In this document: positions 46,201 to 55,900 of the stretch, piece after piece | Layout: every line of letters begins with the position of its first letter | How positions within the stretch are numbered: position 1 is the first letter of the stretch | From: Taiwanofungus camphoratus | Lineage: Eukaryota > Basidiomycota > Agaricomycetes > Polyporales > Taiwanofungaceae | Direction of reading: 5' to 3' | Length of the DNA stretch: 64,000 nucleotides | Assembly: GCA_003999685.1 (NCBI GenBank) | Contig: CP021220.1 | Span: 2,666,001 to 2,730,000 of the forward strand | Position numbers and translations under genes: made by a program | Notes under the pieces: model-generated | Databases searched by the model: none | What the model was told of the DNA's origin: nothing | Seen by the model: only the letters and a program-made list of their open reading frames with translations

Positions 46201-47384
46201 GGAGTACAGAACGGGTCAACCAGGAACTGGAGGCGGCCTGGAGAATCCTATGCGCAAATGACCCCCACACCTGGGTCAAACACATCCCCGAGTTCGAATT
46301 CGCACACAACCAGGTGCCGCATGCTGGAAGGAAGGAATCGCCATTCAAGCTCACCATGGGGTACGACCCGAAGGCCATCGGATCCCCACGACCCTCCGAC
46401 AAATACCCCACGCTCCAAGACCGCCTGACCCGGATCTCCGAATCCCGCAAAGAGGCTCTTGCAGCGCAAGAGCTAGCCCAGAAGCTGATGGAGGAACGAA
46501 CCCCTTTTCCCTGGAAACCTTTCCAGGAAGGCGACAAGGTTTGGCTAGAAGCCACGAACCTCCGGCTAAGGACAATAAGTCGGAAATTTGACCCAAAGCG
46601 GCTTGGACCCTTCAAGATCACGGAAGTCAAGGGGCCACTGACGTACAAGCTACAGCTCCCGAGAACCTGGAAGATTCACCCGGTGTTCCATGCATCGCTG
46701 CTCACCCCATACAGGGAGACGGCGGAACACGGACCCAACTTTCTGAAACCACCACCTGATCTGGTCGAGGGGGAAGAAGAGTACGAAGTCGAGGCCCTCC
46801 GCGGGCATCGTGCCCGACGTGGGAAATGGGAGTTTCTCATCAAATGGAAGGGATGGCCGGTCTCTGCCAGCACCTGGCAGAAGGAAGATGATCTACGGCA
46901 TTCCCCTGACCTGCTGAGGCGTTATAAGAAGGCAAACCACCTAGGCATCAACCCAGTCGACAACCGTTCAACTGCCCTGCAAGGAGTCGTTCCGCAGCAC
47001 TTCAAAGCCACCTCCCACCATGTCCCATCGAACCAACGCCGCCCGAGCCCGCCTTGCCGCCTCCATCCTCACCGCAGGGAATGCCCGCACACTAAATCCC
47101 TTTCTTCGGGGACCGCAGAACCTCCCCAACTTCGCCGAGGGGATTGTCGTCCCCCTATCTCGCCAAGCAACATCTGGCCTCGCCGCCGACTTTCTGACCC
47201 CCGCCGACCGCCTCGGATGGGTGCTGGCCAACGAACGACTACGCCCGGCGGTGGACACCGCCCTCGTTGTCTGGCCCGATCTTGCGGCCCAGGTTGCCAT
47301 TTTTCGACATCAGGCCGAGGTCGTCTTACACCTCGATCAGGTGATAAGGGGGTACAGAGGGGAGAGGGAGAAGGGAGAGCATGA
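43266..47384 (+). CDS. Pol of element B
   Basis: 1372 residues. Domains in order: aspartic protease with DSGAD at 43-47; reverse transcriptase with YMDD at about 446-449; RNase H with its first Asp (EADAS) near 595; integrase with an HHCC zinc region from His 813 (HDTPAMAHPGAQGT to CAKCQ) and a DD-E core (VDFITDLPES, SDRGPQFAA, TERVNQELE); and a chromodomain at about 1172-1225 (EYEVEALRGHRARRGKWEFL). The chromodomain places it among chromovirus-type Gypsy elements, whose integrases favour particular chromatin. The last 150 residues are low-complexity and overlap ORF3 in another frame. Confidence 0.93.
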   Translation: MTHESPKLSVRNVITGTRKRNTLYLPGYIVVGEKAVAACPLLDSGADANLIHPDFVRKWGLPTRPLPRTVTSTTIDGSTNKGGPITHRVEGSIRLEGNDIPTNFYVSNIGTLDVVLGNPWLAQVNPRIDWVEGTLEIDQARLTEWQGYYAWIMSQPTTDGIPLCRASIHEDDEELSDIMCAYTQGEGVLGIFQQKGQPLVREDGLLQALKPTQLGLNRLTRLPDSPHVVWDAPELTELVIPKDPPPSVEDLVPEYLWDYKRLFEKEAANRFPESKPWDHAIELRPDFVPRKCAVIPLSPNEQAAMDKFLEENLAKGYLRESNSPMASPAFFVKKKDGTLRPCQDYRYLNKGTIKDAYPLPLIGELIDRLQRATVFTKLDLRNGYNNVRIREGDQWKGAFMVKHRNQDKIVEPTVMFFGMCNSPATFQRMMNDAFQDMLAEGWIAIYMDDILIFSDNMEAHRERTRRVLQRLQEWDLFVKPEKCAFDVVEVDFLGMTISPGQVHMDKDKLAGIADWPIPTRVKDVERFMGLANYYRRFIHNFSHIAHPLNVIKKKRAEWNWTKACQEAFDELKRCFQSMPILRMPDPSKPFTIEADASLVATGAVLQQLDEEGRLHPIAFLSKSLKEAERNYQVYDRELLAIVRALEEWRHHLEGSGHPVTVITDHKNLTYFREAQRLNRRQARWQLFLSQFDLQLLNKKGSRLIVADALSRRPDHPGGKHDNEDVILLPTDLFVNATNTAIIEKIRECRTRDRMVIETIDALKRGKVPPFKGTGFAHTKLADWDILEGLILYKNRVYVPPDDDLRREVIQLCHDTPAMAHPGAQGTMAIARRDWFWHGMSSFIEKYVEGCAKCQESKINTHPTKPPLMAIPTEPNSRPFSHISVDFITDLPESQGFNALMVVVDRELTKGIVLIPCTKNIDAVGTAEALHLNVYRRYGLPDRMISDRGPQFAAAAFREWCKLTGVKAAMSTAYHPQSDGSTERVNQELEAAWRILCANDPHTWVKHIPEFEFAHNQVPHAGRKESPFKLTMGYDPKAIGSPRPSDKYPTLQDRLTRISESRKEALAAQELAQKLMEERTPFPWKPFQEGDKVWLEATNLRLRTISRKFDPKRLGPFKITEVKGPLTYKLQLPRTWKIHPVFHASLLTPYRETAEHGPNFLKPPPDLVEGEEEYEVEALRGHRARRGKWEFLIKWKGWPVSASTWQKEDDLRHSPDLLRRYKKANHLGINPVDNRSTALQGVVPQHFKATSHHVPSNQRRPSPPCRLHPHRRECPHTKSLSSGTAEPPQLRRGDCRPPISPSNIWPRRRLSDPRRPPRMGAGQRTTTPGGGHRPRCLARSCGPGCHFSTSGRGRLTPRSGDKGVQRGEGEGRA

Positions 47385-47826
47385 CGAAGCCAAATGGTGG
47401 GCCAGCCCCATCCGGGAAATTGGTATATCGTACTGGCAGGCCTGTAACGCTACGCGCTCCCATCTCAATTTCCTCCTTCGCACCGACGTCGTCTCCGCCC
47501 TCGAGCATCTCCTACCACCCTCCTCCGTCATCACGCGCCCAGCCCCCTCCACGCAGGACGAATGGACAGTTTGTCTCCACCCCGAGTGCCGCCCCCTGGA
47601 CCGATGGGCTGGGGCCTGTGAGTTCTGCATGGGCCTCGATCACGTTGCTGCTGATTGCATCCACCGGCCACGACTGGGGGAGCCGGCTGTTGAGCCCGTC
47701 GTCCCGCCTCGCTGTCTGGATTGTTTCGCTGACGATCACGACACCGACCAATGCCCCAAGGCTGGGGCCGCCTGGTCGGAAATCAGTGGGTCGAAGCAGC
47801 CTGACGAGGAAGCTACCAGGTCATGA
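47020..47826 (+). CDS. ORF3 of element B: zinc-knuckle protein
   Basis: A 268-residue frame, +1 relative to pol and overlapping its end by 365 nt. A helical region (about residues 60-170, including RLRPAVDTALVVWPDL) is followed by two knuckles, CEFCMGLDHVAADC and CLDCFADDHDTDQC. The core clearly matches ORF3 of element D (DLRPEIDTRLLAWPDL). Function unknown. Confidence 0.78.
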   Translation: MSHRTNAARARLAASILTAGNARTLNPFLRGPQNLPNFAEGIVVPLSRQATSGLAADFLTPADRLGWVLANERLRPAVDTALVVWPDLAAQVAIFRHQAEVVLHLDQVIRGYRGEREKGEHDEAKWWASPIREIGISYWQACNATRSHLNFLLRTDVVSALEHLLPPSSVITRPAPSTQDEWTVCLHPECRPLDRWAGACEFCMGLDHVAADCIHRPRLGEPAVEPVVPPRCLDCFADDHDTDQCPKAGAAWSEISGSKQPDEEATRS

Positions 47827-47867
47827 GGGTAGGTGTCGGGGCGACACCTGAGAGGAGACGGGGGTAG

Positions 47868-48369
47868 TGTTACTGTCGGGTAGGACTAGAGACGTGTTCG
47901 TTTTTTCTTTCCCTCTGTTTGTCACACCATGGACGCGCGGCATCCCTTCCACACCTTACTTACCCAGATTGACTGACGGGCCGACCGTCCCCGCTTACGC
48001 CATGGTAGTTATGTACTTTCGGGCCGCTGACTCCTCTCACCTTATGCGGTCTCTGGGGGGCTGCTAGTATACCTGGGGGTTGGCGGTGGCAGTATAAGAA
48101 GGGGGTCCCACTGTTGGAGGTTCCCTTAGTCGTATTCTCTTCGTTCATCCTTCCTAAAGTGTACTACGCATTAGTACCAATACACGCTAGTCTTTCTCAC
48201 GTCCCTTTGCACCGCAAGAAGCCCGTGAAAGACTATCGCGACTACATAGGGCTTGTAGTTGAAGACCACCGAGGACTGTGACTCGTCGTCACCGTCGTTC
48301 CTCTTCGACCCTTCGCTGCACACCGCTCCAAGCTTCTGCAGCATTATCAGGGTGAACCCCCCGGTAACA
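47868..48369 (+). repeat. 3' LTR of element B
   Basis: 502 bp, same sequence as the 5' LTR by eye. Confidence 0.93.
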
Positions 48370-48765
48370 GGTAGTTTACCATGTACGAGAGAGACCCCTC
48401 AGTGCACGCTTCTCCCTTTGGAATACAAGTTCTCCTGTAGCTCCAATCTCAGAAAAGTGCCGTGAGTACAACCTTAGGAACAGTCCTAAGCCCCTAAAGT
48501 CTCCACTCTAGCTCCGTTTCAGTATCTTTGAACTACGTCTACACTTGCAATATATCTACAAACTACATCTACGCTCCTCGAACTGTGCACCACGATCCAC
48601 GAAGTCGACGTGACTTTGCACTCTTCAGTACATCCTATAGCACCTATCTGGTGGGCCTCTGCCTTAGTTATACCCAAAAGGCTCACATTGCATCATCCCT
48701 ATGTCCCACGATAGCACTATGACTCTCCTATAGTTCCCATTTCAGGTCATAGTACATCCCCCTAT
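48370..48765 (+). repeat. Repeat F copy 1, right piece
   Basis: Starts with the GGTAG duplication and then matches 62560-62950. Ends where the 5' LTR of element E begins. Confidence 0.75.
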
Positions 48766-49319
48766 TGATACAATTTCTTTCATCGCATATCTTATCGGTC
48801 GGACCTCGGATCGGTCCTGTGACCTTTTGCTTCTAGGACGGGCCTCAGGTAGGCCCAGCTTCTTCACGCAGCATCTTGACTCATCGCTGCTTACGGTACG
48901 GCCCCCGGACAGGCCCCGGTTACTCATGGACACTGACTCATATCGGGCCCTGGTTACACATTCTGTCTTACGCTTACTGATTGCTAATACGGCCCGATGA
49001 CTCATATTTCCTTACTTACGCTTACTCATGCTGATTCTTAGACCATGTGCCATGGTCCATGCGCAGAGTAGAATACGTATATAAGGCCGTGTACTTTGTA
49101 GGTCGGACCTTAAGTTCGATCTGGTTACCAAGTAGCTAGTTACCACTAGCAATCTTATACTTGTATCTTGCGACCTCTTGCTTCGTACCTGAGTACTTGC
49201 TCGACTCTATCAACTTCGCCCAGGAGGACATACACAGTGTCCATAAAGCCTCGCTACTATCGCTAGTAGTCAGGTCCTCACGTTCAAGGCTTTCCGGTCG
49301 TTGATACCAGTTTGTATCA
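48766..49319 (+). repeat. 5' LTR of element E
   Basis: 554 bp, TGATACAATTTC to TTTGTATCA, with TATATAA at 49078-49084 and AAGTTCGATCT at 49112-49122. The latter pairs with AGATCAAACTT just after the LTR (49322-49332) at 10 of 11 bases. Confidence 0.9.
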
Positions 49320-51594
49320 AAAGATCAAACTTACGCTAAGTCGCCCCTAGTCTTATCTAGTAGGGCTAACCATTAGACACCACGTCTACCATCGAGACAG
49401 TCGACCCCACCGCTTGGGGATTGCCGACTCAAGTAAATGACGCGCCGCTTCTGTACAATCGTCTTCGTTGGACTTTCGTTGACCAGAACCTCGATCCGAT
49501 CTACCCGAACTCTCCACTAGCGTGGGCAGGGACAATTTCAAATCGATGAGCACAGGAGAAATTAGCCTCCTACTTCAGACGTAACCCTCCGCCAGACAGA
49601 AGAGACCCAGCTGGTTTCTTTCCCGTGTCGATACCTTCGACACCGTTGATAGCCACTCCGACCACTCCCATGTTCCTGTCACTTCCTTCCACACCCATAA
49701 CCCCTACTACCCCTACCACGATGGCTACTATCGCAACAATGACCAGGGCGGAGCTTGAAGCGCTCATAGCGCACCTTTCAGCGCAACAGCATCAGGGGAG
49801 TCGACCCCTTAAGCTCGACATTCCTGCACCAGAGCCGTTCACCGGGCAAGGAGAAGATCTGGAGCGTTTCCTCCAGCGGGTGGAGCATTACCTCACTGCC
49901 ACCAACAATCAAGGGTTAAGCGATGATGCAAAGATCGCTTACACAGTCGCTCTCATGAAAGGAGGGCAGGACGCACGTATCTGGTGCGATACGTTTTACG
50001 AACGGGCCGTGGGAGGGCATGCTCCCTACGCTAGCTGGGACATATTCAAGGCGAGCTTGCGACTCGCGTTCCCCGAGCACGAAGGAGTTCAGAGGGCTCA
50101 TCAAGTGCTAATGGAGTTGCCAGCCAAGCAACTAAACAAGAAGACCAGGGTCAGTACAAAGATGTATGTGGAGAGGTTCCGACTCCTGGCAGAGAAGGCC
50201 AAGTTAAAGGACGCTGTTGTGGGCCTCCAAGGCCAACGCACCGAGAACGATTACCCCACGCTGAGGGCAATCTTCATCAAAGGTCTGGACCGCCAGATCT
50301 ACACAACACTCGCAGGCCACACCAATACGGAACGACCCAACTCCATGGAAAAATGGTACGCAGATGTCCTTCATCTCGACACCGTCTACAGAGGGATTGA
50401 CCAAACCCTCTCCACTACCACTGACGTCGACTATGGCGAACCCATGGAGGTGGACGCACTTGTTACCCCGCGTCCCACGCCGTTCACCAAGAAGTGGGAG
50501 GACGGATGCAGCCTCAGCGAGAAGGAAAGGAAGTACCACATGGACAATCGTCTGTGCTTCTACTGCCACAAGGGAGGACACGCGGTGTGCAAGTGTCTGA
50601 AGAAGACGGCCAAGACAGGCCAAAGGAATACCTCGAAGGAACCCGAGGCGCGATCCCCCATAGATTTCCGCTCGTACATCAAGACGCTCTCATTGGATGA
50701 GAAGAGGGCGATGTTCGAGGAGTTAGGAACGGAGGATTTTTAAAGGGGCAGGGTGAGCCGACGCAACCACTGCCCATATTCATTTCACTGTCCCGTGTTG
50801 TACTTGTAGTCCGGAATGACAGAGCTCTTCACATTCCGATTACTGTGGGATGAAAAGCCGTTGAAGCCCGCACCTTCATTGATAGTGGCGCATCAGGAAT
50901 ATTCGTGCATCCACGATTTGTTAAGGAACACAAGTTACGGACAGAGGCGCTACCATGCCCCATACCGGTGTTCAACGTGGACGGCACTGCCAACAAGCAA
51001 GCGCTCATCCACAAGTGAGCCTTGCTGTCGTACAAAATCGGGAACGAGCCCTGGTTTGTCAAAGCATACGTGGCCAGCATAGGAAACGAAGACATCATCT
51101 TCGGACACACCTGGCTCAAACTCGAGAACCCCAGTGTCGACTGGAAGGGAGGTCGTGTGGAACTGAAGCACCGCATGACCTTGCAGGAATCTCGAGAGTG
51201 GAAAAAAGGGATCATCACGCAATGAGTAGCGCGACTGGAGCTGAAGAAGCTAGCTGAACGAGAACAGGAAGAAGCCCTGGATCCCGTGCTAGACTATGAG
51301 GTAGACTGGTCAGCACCCCCTTGTCCACAGGTAGCGGCATTCCTTGCCGAACGAAACGGACGCCTCAAGCAACAATGGCAGCCCACCATTGAGGAGGTAG
51401 AAGACGAAGGAGACTTCGAGGTGATCGACACCATGTCTCCTGTCTTACCAACGACAGAAATGTCTAGGCAGACCGCACGCTGCGACATCCCAGTCGCACC
51501 CCTGGTAGAAGAATCGGTCAATGATATCACATTGGATCAGGCGATGGAAACGATCGACGACGACGAACTGGTCATAGCGTTCATCGAAGGCGAC

Positions 51595-52165
51595 TGTTAC
51601 GGGGGGTCTGCGCCCGTAGGTGACTACCGTGACGGGGGGTCGTTGAGTAGTCAGGCGCGAAGTGTAAACGAGGAGTCAGCCTGGCTGACGACGAGTACAC
51701 GTCTAAGTCTTCAACCGCTAGCCCAACGGTCTCGAGAGAGTTGCGGGCTAAGTCACAGCCTAAGTCCTAGTGTAGTCACAAGGATATAGATGGTCTAAGG
51801 CGACCCGTTGAATAGACAAAGGTATAGAGGCCTAAGCCCAGTCGTAAAGTACAAATGGTAACGGCGGCACCACAGTACACAGTGTAACTAAGGAGGACAA
51901 GATTGGGGTGCTCCGCAGTGAGCCAACCCCTTAAGTACTATGGTGGGTTTAGGGCAAACCAGCCCTCACTCCCACGGGTACCAGCACCTAAGCGTCCATA
52001 AGTCAGAGGCCCGAGTGGCCCCTTCTGAGGAACAGTCCATAACCAGGCGGGTGACGGTCAGCCCGTCAGGAATAATGGTGATAATTGTAAGTGTACACGA
52101 CCCGCCAGTCCGGTATAGTGAAGAGAAATGAAAATGTATGTTCGCACCATTATCGCCTTGTAACA
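51595..52165 (-). repeat. 3' LTR of element D
   Basis: 571 bp, bounded by TGTTAC and GTAACA. Matches the other LTR throughout by eye. Confidence 0.93.
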
Positions 52166-52176
52166 TTACCCCCCTC

Positions 52177-52932
52177 TCAAGGACTCGTCGCCCCGACGAT
52201 CGAACCCTCAGCGTCTGACCCCACTTGTTCTGATTTGACCCTGGCTCGTGGTCGGAGGGTGTTGGACTGGTCGGAAAGGATATCGTCATCACTGGTATGC
52301 ATGCAGTCGTGGCTCCAATGTCCCATTTGTCGGCATCGTATGCAGAAGGGGGAGTTCCCCCCACTGGTCGAGCTAGGGGCACCACCAGTGATAGAGTTGG
52401 ATGGGCCCTCACTGACAGAAGGGGCCTGTGTTCTGGCCTGATGTCGTGGCGGTATCAGGTTGTCTATGACGCCCATTAAAGGGGAGCGCATGAGGACGGC
52501 GAGCAGGTTGCGGGCTGCTCGGCTTGCATCCATGTGGAGAGTGGCCAACTGCCACGTTGTCGGATTGTTGCCATTTGGCCCAAGGCCTGTTTGCCTTCGT
52601 TCGAGTGTGGCCAAGCTGCCAGCCTCTCGCGCGACAATGACCAGTGTCCGGTAAATGTTCGTCAACTCCCACAGGTCCGGCCAAGCCAGCAGCCGGGTGT
52701 CTATTTCTGGCCGTAGATCGGCATCCACCAGGGCCCATGCAGTGCGATGCGCAAGCCTCCACTGATCGTACGGATCGTCGGACGCCGCCAATGGGGGCAC
52801 TGTCTCCTGGATGTTTCGGTATGGGTGTGCACGTGTGTGCCTTGCTCGTACTCGGGGTGCGAGGTCTCGTACCGTTGCTGCGCTGTGGTTCAAGTAGACG
52901 GATAGCTGTCGGGGGTCTGTATGAGTGGACAT
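52177..52932 (-). CDS. ORF3 of element D: zinc-knuckle protein
   Basis: A 251-residue frame, +1 relative to the long frame upstream and overlapping it by 524 nt, the same relative frame as in element B. A helical core (about residues 55-155, with DLRPEIDTRLLAWPDL and LMRSPLMGVIDNLIPPRHQ) is followed by a Ser/Gly linker and one knuckle, CIRCRQMGHWSHDC, then an acidic tail. The core matches ORF3 of B, which argues against a chance frame. Confidence 0.78.
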   Translation of the reverse strand: MSTHTDPRQLSVYLNHSAATVRDLAPRVRARHTRAHPYRNIQETVPPLAASDDPYDQWRLAHRTAWALVDADLRPEIDTRLLAWPDLWELTNIYRTLVIVAREAGSLATLERRQTGLGPNGNNPTTWQLATLHMDASRAARNLLAVLMRSPLMGVIDNLIPPRHQARTQAPSVSEGPSNSITGGAPSSTSGGNSPFCIRCRQMGHWSHDCMHTSDDDILSDQSNTLRPRARVKSEQVGSDAEGSIVGATSP

Positions 52933-55900
52933 CGTAGTGCCGTGCCTCCGCTGAATGTCGGTTGTATGCAGCTCTGCAGATCCGGGTGTAGCGGGCGTTG
53001 ACCTGGGGCCTTGTAGGCAACCTGTTGACCTTCTTATATTCCTCCAGAAGGTCGGGCGAGTTCGTTAAGTCCGCCTCGGACTGCCATGTATTAGCCGAGT
53101 TCGGCCATCCAACCCATTTGATCAGGAACTGCCATTTCCCACGTTGGGCACGATGCCCGTGAATGGCTTCGACTTCGTATTCTTCATCGCCATCGACTAA
53201 TTCTGGGGGCGGCCTTGTGAAGTTTGGACCATGTTCCTTGGTTTCCCTGTATGGTGTCAACAGTGATGCATGGAATACTGGATGTATCTTCCATGCCCTT
53301 GGTAGCTGAAGCTTGTACGTTAGCGGTCCTAGGACTTCGGCTATCTTGAGTGGTCCCACTCGCTTTGGGGAAAACTTCCTCGGGGTCTTTAGGCGGAGGT
53401 TAGTTGCTTCTAGCCAAACCTGCGTCCCCTTCTCAAATGGCTGCCATGTGGTTCGAGCCCTTTCTGCCATCAACTGTGCAGCTAGATCCTGTGCTGCCAG
53501 TGCTTCCTTTCTGAACTCTCCGATGGCTAAGAGTCGGTCCTTGATTGATGGGTACCTTTCCGATGCCTTTGGTGATCCGATTGCCTTTGGATCATATCCC
53601 ATAATCAGCTTGAATGGTGATTCCCTTCTTCCAGCATGCGGCACCTGATTGTGTGCGAATTCAAATTCCGGGATAAACTTTGCCCAGTTATGAGGATTGT
53701 TGGCACACAGGATCCTCCATGCGGCTTCGAGTTCCTGATTGACACGCTCAGTGCTTCCATCAGACTGCGGATGGTAGGCAGTGCTCATGGCCGCTTTGAC
53801 ACCTGTCAGCTTGCACCACTCCCGGAACACCGTTGCTGCAAACTGTGGGCCTCGGTCCGATATGATTCTGTCAGGTAGCCCATATCGCCGGTAAACGTTC
53901 TGATGGAGTGCCTCGGCTGTTCCTACTGCATCGATGGTCTTGTTGCAAGGAACCAGGACTATCCCTTTGGACAGTTCTCGGTCCACCACTACCATTAGTG
54001 CGTCAGATCCACGCGATTCTGGCAGGTCTGTGATGAAGTCGACTGAGATGTGTGAGAACGGCCTGGAGTTCGGTTCCGTTGGGATGGGTTGCATTGGTGG
54101 TCGTGTTGGGTGCGTGTTGACCTTATTCTCCTGGCATTTGGCGCAGCCTTTCACGTATTTTTCGATAAACGTGGCCATGCCATCCCAGAACCAGTCCCTT
54201 CTGGCAATGGCAAACGTTCCCTGTGCTCCTGGATGGGCCATAGCTGGGGTGTCATGGCAAAGTCGAATGACTTCTCTGCGCAAGTCATCACTAGGGGGTA
54301 CGTAGATTCGATTTTTGTACAGAATCAATCCATCCTGCACCTCCCAATCGGCCAATGTTGTGTGCGCAAATCCAGTGCCCTTGAATGGTGGTACTTTCCC
54401 CCGTTTTAAAGCGTCAATCGTCTCGATGACCATGCTGTCACGACTTCGGTGTTGCCGGATGCGCTCGATGAGGTCAACATTAACTGCCTTTGCAAACAGT
54501 GTTTCTGGTAAGAGGACAATGTCCTCATTGTCCCTCTCACCCCCTGGGTGTCCTGGTCTACGTGATAGGGCGTCCGCCACTACGAGTCGTTTACCCTTTC
54601 GATTCTCCAGTAGTAAGTCAAACTGTGATAGCAGCAGTTGCCATCGTGCCTGGCATCGTGTTAGCCGTTGGGCTTCTCTGAAGTATGTCAGGTTCTTGTG
54701 GTCCGTTATAACCGTGACCGGGTGCTTTGCGCCCTCCAGGTGGTGACGCCATTCCTCAAGTGCTCGTACGATTGCCAGTAGTTCTCTATCATAGATCTGA
54801 TAGTTCCGTTCTGCTTCCTTCAGCGATTTTGAAAGGAATGCCACCGGGTGAAGTTTCCCATCAGGGCCCTCCTGTTGCAGTACTGCACCTGTTGCAACCA
54901 GTGAGGCATCGGCCTCGATTACAAACGGTTTCTCAGGGTCGGGCATGGTGAGTACTGGGGCTTCACAAAAACGGCGTTTAAGTGTCTCGAAGGCTGCCTG
55001 GCACTTGTTCGACCAGTTCCAAGCTACCCCCTTTTTCTTAAGTGCATTCAGGGGGTGGGCGATGTCCGAGAATCCGCGTATAAACCGTCGATAGTAATTG
55101 GCAAGGCCCAGGAATCGTTCCACATCCTTGACTTTGGTCGGTATGGGCCATTCATCGATGCCCCGCAGCTTGCCAGTGTCCATATGGATGTGGCCCGGTG
55201 TGATGGTCATTCCCAGAAACTCAACTTCTTGTACATCAAAGGCACACTTTTCCGGTTTCACAAAGAGGTCCATCTCCTGCAAGCGTTGCAGTACCCGGCG
55301 TGTCCGTTCTCGGTGGATGGTAGCATCATCGGAGTAGATCAGGATGTCGTCCATATAAATGGCTAACCATCCTTCCGCAAGCATGTCTTGAAACCCATCA
55401 TTCATAAGCCGCTGGAAGGTGGCCGGGGCATTGCACATGCCGTAGAACATTACCGTTGGTTCAACTAGCTTCTTGGTTCCGTGGTGATTCACCATGAACG
55501 CTCCCTTCCACTGGTCGCCCTCCCTGATGCGTACATTGTTGTAGCCATTTCGGAGGTCCAGCTTCGTGAATATGGTTGCCTTTTGCAGGTTGTCGATGAG
55601 CTCTCCAATGAGTGGGAGTGGGTATGCATCTTTTACCGTGCTGTTGTTGAGGTATCGGTAATCCTGACAGGCCCTGAGTGTACCATCCTTTTTTGCCACA
55701 AAAAATGCTGGGGAGGCCATGGGTGACTTTGAGTCCCGTAGATATCCTTTCGCCAGGTTCTCGTCAAGGAACTTGTCCATCTCTGCTTGTTCAGCCAGGG
55801 ATAATGCAATTACCCCGCACTTCCTAGGTACAAAGTTAGGCTTTGTCTCCACAGCGTGGTCCCATGGTCTCGAACCAGGGAATCGAGCAGCGGCCGCCTT

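Larger units (their letters stand above)
40631..48369 (+). mobile_element. Element B: complete Ty3/Gypsy chromovirus-type LTR retrotransposon
   Basis: 7739 bp with 502 bp LTRs (40631-41132 and 47868-48369) in which I found no difference by eye, and a GGTAG target duplication (40626-40630 and 48370-48374) inside repeat F. Parts: leader and gag (to 43254), pol with protease, RT, RNase H, integrase and chromodomain (43266-47384), ORF3 (47020-47826), a polypurine tract AGAGGAGACGGGGG and the 3' LTR. It looks whole or nearly so, with at most a couple of breaks. The identical LTRs mean a very recent insertion. Confidence 0.93.
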
